A DNA stretch of 17,599 bases. It comes from Promethearchaeota archaeon (lineage in GTDB: Archaea; Asgardarchaeota; Lokiarchaeia; Sigynarchaeales; SOKP01). The notes under the pieces are model-generated. The model searched no databases, was not told the DNA's origin, and saw only the letters and a list, made by a program, of their open reading frames with translations. The stretch covers positions 1 to 17,599 of the forward strand of contig JAGXOB010000010.1 of NCBI GenBank assembly GCA_019894735.1. Direction: 5' to 3'. The position numbers and the translations under genes are program-made. This document shows positions 1 to 7,485 of the stretch, piece by piece (the first letter of the stretch is position 1; the number at the start of each line of letters is the position of its first letter).

Positions 1-561
1 CGTTTTTATACCTTTTAATTTATTTAAAAATTCGTTATCCTCTGGAATCCCTCCGTGTAGGCATAATATGGTGCTATTAACTAAAGCGCAGAAAGGAAGA
101 ACTTTGTATAATGCTAAAACATTTTCAAATTTGTATTGATTTTTAAATCTATAAATAAAATCTTGGTAAAATCCATAGTATTGATTAATTTTCAAAGATT
201 CATGATTTCCTTTTACTAAGAAATATTTATCTGCTTGCTGTATTTTTAACGCAAGTATCAAAATTAAGCATTCTAACTGATATGGCCCCCTATCGACGAT
301 GTCACCTAGAAATATTACGAATTTAGGATTAGTATCTTCAATAATTTCAATTAATCTTTGTAGACTCTTCATATTTCCGTGAATATCTCCAATAACAAAA
401 ACCTCACTGTCAACATCGTCAACATTTAACTCCAATAGTAAAGTTTCTTCCTTTAAAATATCTGATGCTTGGTGTAAAATCTGTGAAATATTTGAAAATT
501 CTAGCTCTGATATTATATATGGATTTGTAATAATTTCTTTTAATAATGAATTTTCTCTCAA
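1..561 (-). CDS. PPP-family Ser/Thr protein phosphatase (partial)
   Basis: This is the N-terminal and central part of a metal-dependent phosphoserine/threonine phosphatase of the PP1/PP2A (PPP) superfamily; the C-terminus lies beyond the left edge. Translating the minus strand gives the three PPP metal-site motifs in order: GDIHG (around 390-376), GDIVDRG (around 303-283) and GNHE (around 210-199). A further motif LCLHGGIP (around 66-43) matches the conserved LxxHGG segment. A short helical N-terminal region precedes the catalytic core, as in PP2A-like enzymes. No ATG lies upstream of the core. I chose TTG at 561, which has a weak GGGAG 14 bases upstream; the frame is open back to a stop at 609-607, so the start is uncertain. 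It presumably reverses protein phosphorylation in the cytoplasm. It is divergent from the methyltransferase at 719. PPP enzymes are best known from eukaryotes but occur in some archaea and bacteria. Family assignment is firm, substrate unknown. Confidence 0.9.
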   Translation of the reverse strand, partial: MRENSLLKEIITNPYIISELEFSNISQILHQASDILKEETLLLELNVDDVDSEVFVIGDIHGNMKSLQRLIEIIEDTNPKFVIFLGDIVDRGPYQLECLILILALKIQQADKYFLVKGNHESLKINQYYGFYQDFIYRFKNQYKFENVLALYKVLPFCALVNSTILCLHGGIPEDNEFLNKLKGIKT

Positions 562-640
562 TTTTTGGGTATAACTCCCAGAAAAGTATTGATCTATTTC
601 TAATACTTATTTTATAAGTTTTAAATTAATACCTTACAGT

Positions 641-650
641 TTTATAAATA
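641..650 (+). promoter_or_regulatory. Candidate TATA box for the DNA methyltransferase
   Basis: The stretch TTTATAAATA fits an archaeal TATA element. It lies about 70 bases before the GTG start at 719, which would predict transcription starting near 670-675 and a leader of about 45 bases. The region is very AT-rich, so chance matches are frequent. The same ten bases recur upstream of the acidic protein at 2941. Confidence 0.3.
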
Positions 651-718
651 AAGGATATGAATATAACAATAAATAGTAATAAAAAGCTATAATTGAAAGG
701 ATTAATAAGTTAAATTCC

Positions 719-2704
719 GTGAGTAATTCGTCGTCTAATAACATTCTGACTACTTTGGAAAACATCATATGTGGATTCGAAAAAAAGAGTTCTATTGAGA
801 ATAAAAATTATCGTGAACGAGGAGTGACTTATACCCCCCAACCAGTTGCTCATTTCATGGTTTTGAATATTTTTAGAATCTTTTTTGATGATATTCCTGA
901 GATAAGCAAATTTTTCAGAAATGTCTTTGATTATGTTGGTTTAAAACAATTAATCACAAAAAACAGAAATTTAAGAACTTTTCTTTGGAAAAAGATTAAC
1001 AGTATTAAAGTATTAGATCCATCTTGTGGTACGGGGAGATTCTTAATTAGTGTTGCGAATATCCTTTTCAAGGCTTATAAAGTATTTGAATCTGAGTATA
1101 CTGACTACGAAATTAAGAAATCTATAATTCAAAATCATATAATAGGAATAGAAATTGATAAGTCATCGTATCAAGTATCAAAACTAAGATTGATAAAGTG
1201 GCTTTACGAAGATAACCTTCTCCCATTAAATAACGCTTTATCTGAATACCCACAGCCAGAAGAAATTGAAGACTTTATAAATAGAATCGACTTAAACTTT
1301 AATTTATTTAATCAAGAATACCTGATTGAGTATGAAGGCGAGGATGTTGATATTATAATCGGTAACCCTCCCTTTGTAGAAAATAAGAAAATACAGGATA
1401 AGGAATTCAAGAATAAAATACAAGAGAAATTTGAAGCTGCTTATAAATTGTATGATCTCAGCGTAATTTTTATCGAAAAATCTTTAAAACTGTTAAAGAG
1501 TAATGTTGGATGTCTTTCCTTTATAATGACCAATAAATTTTTATCAGCTGATTATGGTGTGAAAATAAGAGGGATTTTACTCCAAAATACTGAGATTAGA
1601 GAAATAATTAATATATCCTCTTTACCTATATTCAAAAATACGGCGGCTTATCCAATTATATTATTCCTTAAGAAAGAAAACAACGGTACTAATGTGATAT
1701 CAATTAAAAAATACGATTCTATTAAAGATATTAACAAGAACATCTATAAGAAAATCGCTGAATTCCCTCAAAAATCAATATATAAATTTCCATCTCATGT
1801 AATTCCTTTATCTGAAAAAAATGAATTAATTGGAGAGTTATTTTCTAAGTTTAATGTTATTTCAGAAACTTTTAAAGATTTAAAGATAATTTATCGGCCT
1901 TTTGGCTTCATAGAATGGGCGAAAAACTCTAAGTATGTAAGACAGAAATTTTCTTCTACTAAGGATTTGTTACTACTTAGTACTGGAAATGTTGGTAGAT
2001 ATTTCTTTAATTTTGAAAAGAAAATAAAGATATCTCAAAATAGGTATCATCGTCCATATTTCCAATATAATGAGGATTATAGTGATATTTGGAAAGAACT
2101 CTCAAATGAAAAGCTAATTTTTAGAGAGATCGCTAAAGATTTGTCTTTCGCTTATGATCCTGGATTATTTACCAGTCTTACGGGATTATATTTTCTCAGA
2201 ATCCCTTCATTAAGCACAGATCAATTATTTAGTCTACTAGCAATTTTAAACTCAAGTTTGGTTAATCAAATTTTCAAAACCCTTTATGGGACCTTACATA
2301 TGTCTGGGGGTTATTTAAGAATAAACGGAAGTTTCATTAAAAGATTACCCGTTCCAAGTCATTTACCCGTTTCTCTTTCTTATCTCAGCAAAATTCTTCA
2401 ATTTTTATCTCAATTAAGATATGAAATTCTTCAAAAACCAATCTTACCTTCACCTAATAAAATAAAACTTAACGAAATTGAGAAATATATAGAATTTTAT
2501 GAAAAGTTCTCTAATTCTATAGTAAATCAGCTCTATTTCGATTCTCAAAATAAGGATGGGATTATTGATGCAAAAGGTTTACCCAATATTAAATTTAAAT
2601 TTATAAAATCATACTATGAATTCCCTCGATTTGAATCGTATAGTAATGAAGAATTGGTCCTTAATTTGAATAAAATTAGCTTGTTTTATGATTTAGAAAA
2701 ATAA
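719..2704 (+). CDS. Orphan N6-adenine DNA methyltransferase (TaqI/Eco57I-like)
   Basis: This predicted class I SAM-dependent DNA methyltransferase would methylate the exocyclic amino group of adenine in a specific DNA sequence. Visible motifs are GVTYTP (residues 35-40, motif X region), VLDPSCGTGRF (98-108, SAM-binding motif I), GIEID (143-147, motif II, ribose binding) and IIGNPPF (around 213-219, catalytic motif IV of the NPPY/F type). The order X-I-IV followed by a long C-terminal part fits the gamma class. The C-terminal half resembles a TaqI-like target-recognition domain: a YDPGLFTSLTGLYFLRIPS-like segment, then LAILNSSLVN and SFIKRLPVP, as in type IIG/Eco57I proteins. At 661 residues it lacks room for an N-terminal nuclease domain, and I see no PD-ExK motif or partner endonuclease nearby. 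The GTG start follows a weak GAAAGGA. Composition is like its neighbours. It could serve in self-marking, regulation, or as a remnant of a restriction system; the target sequence cannot be read from the protein. Confidence 0.88.
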   Translation: MSNSSSNNILTTLENIICGFEKKSSIENKNYRERGVTYTPQPVAHFMVLNIFRIFFDDIPEISKFFRNVFDYVGLKQLITKNRNLRTFLWKKINSIKVLDPSCGTGRFLISVANILFKAYKVFESEYTDYEIKKSIIQNHIIGIEIDKSSYQVSKLRLIKWLYEDNLLPLNNALSEYPQPEEIEDFINRIDLNFNLFNQEYLIEYEGEDVDIIIGNPPFVENKKIQDKEFKNKIQEKFEAAYKLYDLSVIFIEKSLKLLKSNVGCLSFIMTNKFLSADYGVKIRGILLQNTEIREIINISSLPIFKNTAAYPIILFLKKENNGTNVISIKKYDSIKDINKNIYKKIAEFPQKSIYKFPSHVIPLSEKNELIGELFSKFNVISETFKDLKIIYRPFGFIEWAKNSKYVRQKFSSTKDLLLLSTGNVGRYFFNFEKKIKISQNRYHRPYFQYNEDYSDIWKELSNEKLIFREIAKDLSFAYDPGLFTSLTGLYFLRIPSLSTDQLFSLLAILNSSLVNQIFKTLYGTLHMSGGYLRINGSFIKRLPVPSHLPVSLSYLSKILQFLSQLRYEILQKPILPSPNKIKLNEIEKYIEFYEKFSNSIVNQLYFDSQNKDGIIDAKGLPNIKFKFIKSYYEFPRFESYSNEELVLNLNKISLFYDLEK

Positions 2705-2797
2705 TTTGAAAAAAATAGATAAACATCTCTATAACAATACAATTTAGATTTAATTAGTCTAAGTTTATTATTTAAAAAAAATACAGAAACCTTAATA

Positions 2798-2828
2798 AAA
2801 TTGAAATTTTTCCGCTAAATTGAAATTT
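2798..2828. repeat. Short direct repeat AAATTGAAATTT
   Basis: Two identical 12-base copies occupy 2798-2809 and 2817-2828, 19 bases apart start to start, in the 236-base gap between the methyltransferase and the acidic protein. The spacing is close to two helical turns, so paired protein binding is conceivable. In DNA this AT-rich, chance is a real alternative. The rest of the gap holds only AT-rich sequence with T runs and TATA-like elements. Confidence 0.35.
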
Positions 2829-2857
2829 CCTAATCCTTTTTGTTCATTTAATTCTCA

Positions 2858-2900
2858 TTTTATAAATAATAAAATCTAAATTTTATAGTGTTAAATATAT
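2858..2900 (+). promoter_or_regulatory. Candidate promoter region of the acidic Cys/His protein
   Basis: Two TATA-like elements are present: TTTATAAATA at 2858-2867 and TTAAATATAT at 2891-2900. The second would place the transcription start near 2920, leaving a short leader before ATG 2941. No experimental support; AT-richness limits confidence. Confidence 0.3.
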
Positions 2901-2940
2901 CTTATAACGAATTTGAAATAATTTTAGTAATGTGAAATCA

Positions 2941-3258
2941 ATGGCTAAAAAAAAGAAAGTACCAGATGAAACTGAAGTCGAAGATGTTCCCCTTGGAAAG
3001 GTAGATGATGAAGGTGACGAGATTCTTGACCTATATGATGAGAATGATAATTTGGAAGAGGATCTTGATTACGATCTAAACGAAATCGACGACGAAATGT
3101 TAGCGGACGAAACAGAAGACGAGGAATTCGGAATGGAAGTTGATGATGTCGTAAAATTGTTAAGAGGGGTTAAATGCGATCCATGTCCCGGTTTAAAGAG
3201 TAAACCTGGTTGTCAAATTGCTCATGACCATGGTTGTCCAAAACCTAAGAAGCCATAA
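2941..3258 (+). CDS. Highly acidic small protein with C-terminal Cys/His cluster
   Basis: I do not recognise a named family. From ATG 2941 the product has 105 residues: a short basic start (MAKKKK), then a long stretch extremely rich in Asp and Glu (about residues 9-70) that is probably disordered, a short helix-like segment (VDDVVKLLRGVK, 67-78) and a compact C-terminal metal-site candidate with C79, C82, C91, H95, H97 and C99 followed by a Pro/Lys tail. The spacing CxxC-x8-C-x3-H-x-H-x-C is enough for one zinc ion or another metal. An in-frame GTG at 2932 would add three residues; I prefer the ATG because it gives a clean MAKKKK start. The acidic body could mimic nucleic acid or bind basic proteins such as ribosomal proteins or RNA polymerase partners, but that is speculation. 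It stands alone between the methyltransferase and a hydrolase. The strong compositional bias with ordered Cys/His spacing argues for a real gene. Confidence 0.72.
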   Translation: MAKKKKVPDETEVEDVPLGKVDDEGDEILDLYDENDNLEEDLDYDLNEIDDEMLADETEDEEFGMEVDDVVKLLRGVKCDPCPGLKSKPGCQIAHDHGCPKPKKP

Positions 3259-3339
3259 TTAAACAATTTTATTTCCTTTTATTTTTTTATTCAAGTTTTA
3301 CAGTATTTCACTTTAAGGAATACCAGCTAGGGATAATCG

Positions 3340-4341
3340 ATGCTTACTAAAAATCACAAACGCTTTATACTAATCATTTTTGCTCTTATTTTTAGTGCGT
3401 ATATATGGGATGTAAATGCTTCATGGGGGAACTCTTTTGAAGCTTGCCTGATTTTATCAACCACAACGTTTTTAATCATCTACACTCCGTTTGAAATATA
3501 TTGGAGTTTTAGAGATATATATTTTGATAGATGGGTGCCAATTAAATTAGAAAACATAAAAACTTCTAAAATTAATATCGAGGTAGGTAAAGACAGAAAA
3601 GGAAGAAGTAAATGTATTATAGGATTATTAATTTCCTCAAACGACGACGAAATTGTTAAAGCCAAAAACTCTATTGTAATTATCTGTCATGGATTTTCAG
3701 ATACAAAAGAAACTCTTCAATATTATTATCTTCCACTAGCCCATCAAGGATATACTATTTTAGTTTATGATGCCCGTGGTTCTGGAAGATCGAAAAAGGT
3801 TGGAAGAAGAAGCCAATTTCTAAATCGAATAGAAGATTTTGAGATTATTATCGAATGGGTTAATAAGATGAGCCAGTTTAAAGATTACGAAATAATTGCT
3901 GTAGGATTCAGCATTGGGGCTATAACCGTTCTAAGTGGTGGTTTTTCAAATGACAAAATTAATAAAATAATTGCTATTTCGTCAATTTCTAATTATAAAC
4001 AAAATTTACCAAAATTCAATCCTATAATAATGCTTAGTTATCTCTTAAAAGGAGTGAAACTGTTTCCAAATAAAGTAGAAAACGAAAAATTATCTCCTTA
4101 TATAGTAATGGAAAAATCTAAAGGCTTTATTTCAGACGATTTATGGAAAATGTTTTCAAAGAGGGTATATTTTATTCACGCTCGAAACGATAAAATCATA
4201 CCGTTTAAAAATTTTCAAGAAAATGTCAAGTTACTCAATTTACCAGAACAGAACACTTTAGTCTTAAATAATGGTGGTCACACCCAAAAGAAAAATGAAT
4301 TATTATTAGTTGCAGCCTCTCTTAAATTTTTACACTCTTAA
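3340..4341 (+). CDS. Membrane-anchored alpha/beta hydrolase
   Basis: This 333-residue protein is a serine hydrolase of the alpha/beta-hydrolase fold. Two hydrophobic segments near the N-terminus (about residues 8-23 and 35-53) probably anchor it in the membrane, with the catalytic domain following. The catalytic domain shows an oxyanion-hole HGF (H117-F119), a YDARGSGRS strand-turn typical of the fold, the nucleophile elbow GFSIG with S191, the acid in ARNDK (D284) and the histidine in GGHT (H314). All three triad residues are in the right order and spacing, so it should be active. The substrate, probably an ester, lipid or peptide, cannot be inferred. Related bacterial and archaeal proteins are annotated as BAAT/FrsA- or prolyl-oligopeptidase-like hydrolases. 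ATG 3340 lies 81 bases after the acidic gene. No functional link to the neighbours is evident. Confidence 0.9.
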   Translation: MLTKNHKRFILIIFALIFSAYIWDVNASWGNSFEACLILSTTTFLIIYTPFEIYWSFRDIYFDRWVPIKLENIKTSKINIEVGKDRKGRSKCIIGLLISSNDDEIVKAKNSIVIICHGFSDTKETLQYYYLPLAHQGYTILVYDARGSGRSKKVGRRSQFLNRIEDFEIIIEWVNKMSQFKDYEIIAVGFSIGAITVLSGGFSNDKINKIIAISSISNYKQNLPKFNPIIMLSYLLKGVKLFPNKVENEKLSPYIVMEKSKGFISDDLWKMFSKRVYFIHARNDKIIPFKNFQENVKLLNLPEQNTLVLNNGGHTQKKNELLLVAASLKFLHS

Positions 4342-4424
4342 GCGTGTCCACCAACGATATTTGTTAATTGTTTACTTTAAATAGGTTATTTTTAAAATAA
4401 TCTAAATAGTGTAGAGTGTTTATA

Positions 4425-4610
4425 ATGATAAAATGTCCTATTTGTAAAGATGAAATTAAGTATCAAAATTTAAATCAACACTACAAAATTACTTTAGGTG
4501 AAATTATTAACGGTAAATTTTGGGGTAAAAACACATTTTACTATCATAAGGATTGTCTATGTAAAAAGAATCTTTATGAAAAAAGACTTTTATCACCTAT
4601 AACAGAATGA
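4425..4610 (+). CDS. Small zinc-finger-like protein, 61 residues
   Basis: This short protein has CPIC at residues 4-7 and HKDC at residues 41-44, with a further C46. The CxxC ... HxxC layout resembles one zinc site of a LIM or treble-clef finger, so one bound zinc is likely. I chose ATG 4425 because MIKCPIC is a typical start for such proteins; an in-frame GTG at 4416 would add three residues. A TATA-like TTTAAAATA at about 4390-4399 would start transcription close to the ATG, suggesting a nearly leaderless message. It ends 30 bases before the convergent ATP-grasp gene. Role unknown. It is small, but the ordered Cys/His spacing and clean start support it. Confidence 0.55.
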   Translation: MIKCPICKDEIKYQNLNQHYKITLGEIINGKFWGKNTFYYHKDCLCKKNLYEKRLLSPITE

Positions 4611-4640
4611 ATTTTAGGAGCTTTCTAAATTTTCCGCTTT

Positions 4641-6089
4641 TTAGTTCATGATCCTATCCCAATCTGAAAATTCCATAATTTTTTTATAATTTTCTATTAT
4701 ATTTTTGAAGACCACTGAACTTATACAAAAAGCGTTGACAAAATCCTCGAAGTTTAGATTTAATAACTTGCTGTTTTTTTCAGAAAAACCTACACCTCGA
4801 TTGACTTCAATTTTGCCATCATATCCAGATAAGTTTACCACAAATTCCTGTTTATTTAATCCTTTATTAAAACACCCTCTTGCGATCCGAGCTAAACCTC
4901 CAATTGGTACTATGTGATTCTTAGATTGTGCGAGATATATTCGTAAATCAAATGTATGCTTCCCCCTTTCCCAGTTAATCAATGAAAAATTTGCTTTCTC
5001 TTGGATTGTATATGGAAATGGTTCTCGGTTTCTCGAAAATTTATTATAAAATTCTTCTTTACTTTCCTCGATAATTTGTTTAATTCTTTCGGATTTCTCG
5101 TCTTTAAGAATTGGAAATACTCCTGCACCCCCGGAACCCCCACTAGGCTTAATTAAAAAAGATCTATTGTAAATCTTTATTAAATATTTAACTTTTAGGA
5201 ATAAATCCTTCTCATTATACGCCTTTGTGAAGAATAAGTCCTTCAGATTATACTTTTTAAGTATCTTTTTACTTAAAAAGCTTGCCACATATGTGAGAGA
5301 TTTGTCATCGGTAATTTTAAAAATCGGATTAACAATAATAGTATTGATTCGCAGAAAATCCCTACGAATTAACTCTTCAAATTTATTATCACGGAGTCTA
5401 CGTGCTATACCGTCTCCTATCAAAACATTTACTCTTTCTCCTAAATACCAAACCCATCCATTAGAATAAGATAAAGTTTGACTTAATTGCTTATAATCAG
5501 ATATTAGAAATACAACTTTTGCTTCATAATCCTTGTCGTAATTATCTGAATTAAAAATTTTTAGTGAATATCCGTTAGATTTTATTTTTTTTCTTAAAAA
5601 TTCAATCATAATTACTTTTTCGTGAATTAAACCATCGTTTATAGGCACGCCTACTAATATGAGGATTTTTCCATTTTCTCCTTTAGCCTTCTCTATGGCT
5701 TGGGAGATTGACTCGTAATAACCTTCGTACAATATACTTTGTTGTTTTTTGGTTAATATTGATAAACCCCGATTTGAACCACCATTACTCTCGAGAAGAT
5801 AAAACTTTTTACTTTCATGGTCATTACTCACCATAAAATCAATACTTCCCGCATAAAACGAGTAGTCATTACTTACGACATTGTCATTATTCTTTGCGAG
5901 TCTGAATAAAGCCTCTTTTCTTACTCGATCTATAAAATCGTCCTCTTGGGAAGCGCGGAGTTCTGAAAAAGAGATCAAGTCTAAACCTAAAGATCTTCCT
6001 AATGGAACTAATTCTAAATCTGACTCGGATATCTCTTTTGACATTAAATTTAGGAATTTAGTTAATAAATTCTCTTCCAAGTATATCAC
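4641..6089 (-). CDS. ATP-grasp ligase, probably circularly permuted type
   Basis: This 482-residue protein carries ATP-grasp features. The nucleotide loop is KPSGGSGGAGV (K314-V324), the metal- and substrate-binding part is TFDLRIYLA (379-387), followed by PIGGLARIARG (395-405) and FVVNLSG (416-422). Closer to the N-terminus, YLLESNGGSNRGLS (97-110) resembles the E-x-N ... G-x-S segment that lies N-terminal to the ATP loop in the circularly permuted ATP-grasp proteins (COG2308-like), which also have a DLRPF ... GGLTRVA ... VVNSS series. That resemblance is from memory and is the basis of the call. ATP-grasp enzymes join a carboxylate, via acyl phosphate, to an amine or thiol; the substrate here is unknown. 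The usual COG2308 partners (alpha-E domain protein, transglutaminase-like protease) are not nearby. The start is uncertain: GTG 6089 is the furthest upstream, and ATG 6044 (MSKEISESD) is a reasonable alternative. Confidence 0.82.
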   Translation of the reverse strand: MIYLEENLLTKFLNLMSKEISESDLELVPLGRSLGLDLISFSELRASQEDDFIDRVRKEALFRLAKNNDNVVSNDYSFYAGSIDFMVSNDHESKKFYLLESNGGSNRGLSILTKKQQSILYEGYYESISQAIEKAKGENGKILILVGVPINDGLIHEKVIMIEFLRKKIKSNGYSLKIFNSDNYDKDYEAKVVFLISDYKQLSQTLSYSNGWVWYLGERVNVLIGDGIARRLRDNKFEELIRRDFLRINTIIVNPIFKITDDKSLTYVASFLSKKILKKYNLKDLFFTKAYNEKDLFLKVKYLIKIYNRSFLIKPSGGSGGAGVFPILKDEKSERIKQIIEESKEEFYNKFSRNREPFPYTIQEKANFSLINWERGKHTFDLRIYLAQSKNHIVPIGGLARIARGCFNKGLNKQEFVVNLSGYDGKIEVNRGVGFSEKNSKLLNLNFEDFVNAFCISSVVFKNIIENYKKIMEFSDWDRIMN

Positions 6090-6158
6090 TAAGATGTGAT
6101 TTTAAAAATTAAATTGACCATTTACAAATTATAATAACTATCTATAAAGAACTAATAA

Positions 6159-7364
6159 TTATAAATAAAGATATCCTTGATGATTCCCCTTAATACTTAG
6201 CCTTAGGCTTCCAAGCAATATTTTCTTTACTTTCCTTTGTTCCTTGAAATTTAGATCGGAAAACAATAAAATGTAGTTCTTTTCAATATTTATTACAAAT
6301 AAAAGACCAATTCTTATGAGTTTAGAATCTTCTGATAATAAAGCTACAATTACATAGTGATAAGGGAGCGTTATCAGATTTCTAATATCAATTTCTAATT
6401 CAGTGATTTTATCTTCCTCAATGTCATAATCCGCTTTTATGAACTTGATGCCGTCTAAAGGTATAGATATCTTCCTATAATTTTCTAAAACTTTAGCAAA
6501 CTGACTTTGACGCAAAAATCTTCTTTCTTCTTTATCTTTTTCGTAAAAATAATTATTTTGTTCCTTTATAAATAATATTTTTCTCTTCTTCGATTTAGAC
6601 GCGTTTTTCTCAATCTCTTCTAATTCTTCAACATCGTCATCATGAAATACAATCAAGATATCAGGATCGATAGTATTTATAAAGAAATTTTTATATATAA
6701 TGCCCGCTTCTGTTTTTATCCATCCATCACTGTCAACAAGTACAATATCTGTATCTTTATGTGTCGAATGATATCTTTCAATTAGATCTTTACATGAATG
6801 CGATACAATAAATTTGAAATTCGCTTTTGGAAAAGTACTTCCAATAAAAATTGTTTCTTCGGTTTCAATATCCGCACTTGTAACTATGTTTTCCTTTATT
6901 TCTCCTATATTGAGCGTTGTTGGAAGGTATAATAATTGCTGTCCTAAATCTGAATCTAAAAATGATGCTTTAAATCCCTCATTAAGTAGATTATTAGCTA
7001 AATACTTTATAAGAGTAGTTTTGCCATTACTTAATCCCAAAACCATTAGTTTGATTGGTTTTTTATTTTCATTTTTACGAATGGCACTTATAACCGTATC
7101 CTTAATTTTAATCCATTCTTTATTGATGGTGTTTTCTTCCACAATTTGTAAATTATTTTTATTACTAGTAAAAATCTCTAGTTTCGATGGTTCCAAAGCA
7201 TATAATGGATAATTATTAGCGCTTGGCACTATTATTGAGCCTTCTTGTTCGCCTTTTTCAGGTACGAATATTTTACCAAAAACTTCTATTTTTCCCTCTA
7301 ATAGTTTAACCCTAGAAGGGCCTTTCACTAAGAGAGTGTTTTCCTTTTGCACTTCTTGTATCAT
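6159..7364 (-). CDS. Grc3/Clp1-family polynucleotide 5'-hydroxyl kinase
   Basis: This P-loop kinase should transfer the gamma phosphate of ATP or GTP to the 5'-hydroxyl end of RNA, as known for Clp1, Grc3/NOL9 and archaeal homologues. Domain order fits: an N-terminal beta-rich domain (about residues 8-75, LLVKGPSRVKLLEGKIEVFG), the P-loop at 110-117, DSDLGQQ (137-143, matching the DxDxGQ motif), IGSTFP (174-179), VDSDGWI (210-216, matching the family's TDGWI segment) and PDILIVF (234-240), followed by a C-terminal domain. The 401-residue length is normal. An oddity is the P-loop GLSNGKTT: it has three, not four, residues between the first Gly and GKT. The start ATG has GAGGA four bases upstream. 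It may act in tRNA splicing, rRNA maturation or RNA repair in the cytoplasm. The same-strand FmdE-like gene lies 121 bases upstream, so it probably has its own promoter. Confidence 0.87.
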   Translation of the reverse strand: MIQEVQKENTLLVKGPSRVKLLEGKIEVFGKIFVPEKGEQEGSIIVPSANNYPLYALEPSKLEIFTSNKNNLQIVEENTINKEWIKIKDTVISAIRKNENKKPIKLMVLGLSNGKTTLIKYLANNLLNEGFKASFLDSDLGQQLLYLPTTLNIGEIKENIVTSADIETEETIFIGSTFPKANFKFIVSHSCKDLIERYHSTHKDTDIVLVDSDGWIKTEAGIIYKNFFINTIDPDILIVFHDDDVEELEEIEKNASKSKKRKILFIKEQNNYFYEKDKEERRFLRQSQFAKVLENYRKISIPLDGIKFIKADYDIEEDKITELEIDIRNLITLPYHYVIVALLSEDSKLIRIGLLFVINIEKNYILLFSDLNFKEQRKVKKILLGSLRLSIKGNHQGYLYL

Positions 7365-7368
7365 ATAT

Positions 7369-7373
7369 TCCTC
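7369..7373 (-). promoter_or_regulatory. Ribosome binding site of the Grc3-like kinase
   Basis: On the minus strand GAGGA sits four bases before ATG 7364. It is one of few clear Shine-Dalgarno-like sequences in the window and supports that start. Confidence 0.5.
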
Positions 7374-7485
7374 AAATCATCCTTTATAAAAAATAATAAC
7401 TATTTCTCTTCCTACAGTTATACTTATTAACTAAAAGAAATATACTTTTTCTTTCCTATTCTGTAATTTTTATTTGTAAAATGAT

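Noticed and set aside
719..2704. BREX-type PglX or complete type IIG restriction enzyme
   Set aside because: It is much shorter than PglX, has no nuclease domain, and no BREX or other defence genes lie nearby.
3480..3665. Antisense frame within the alpha/beta hydrolase gene
   Set aside because: Explained as a shadow of the hydrolase coding sequence.
6814..7212. 132-residue open frame antisense to the Grc3-like kinase
   Set aside because: Its product is low-complexity hydrophobic/Ser-rich without motifs, and the opposite strand carries clear kinase motifs.
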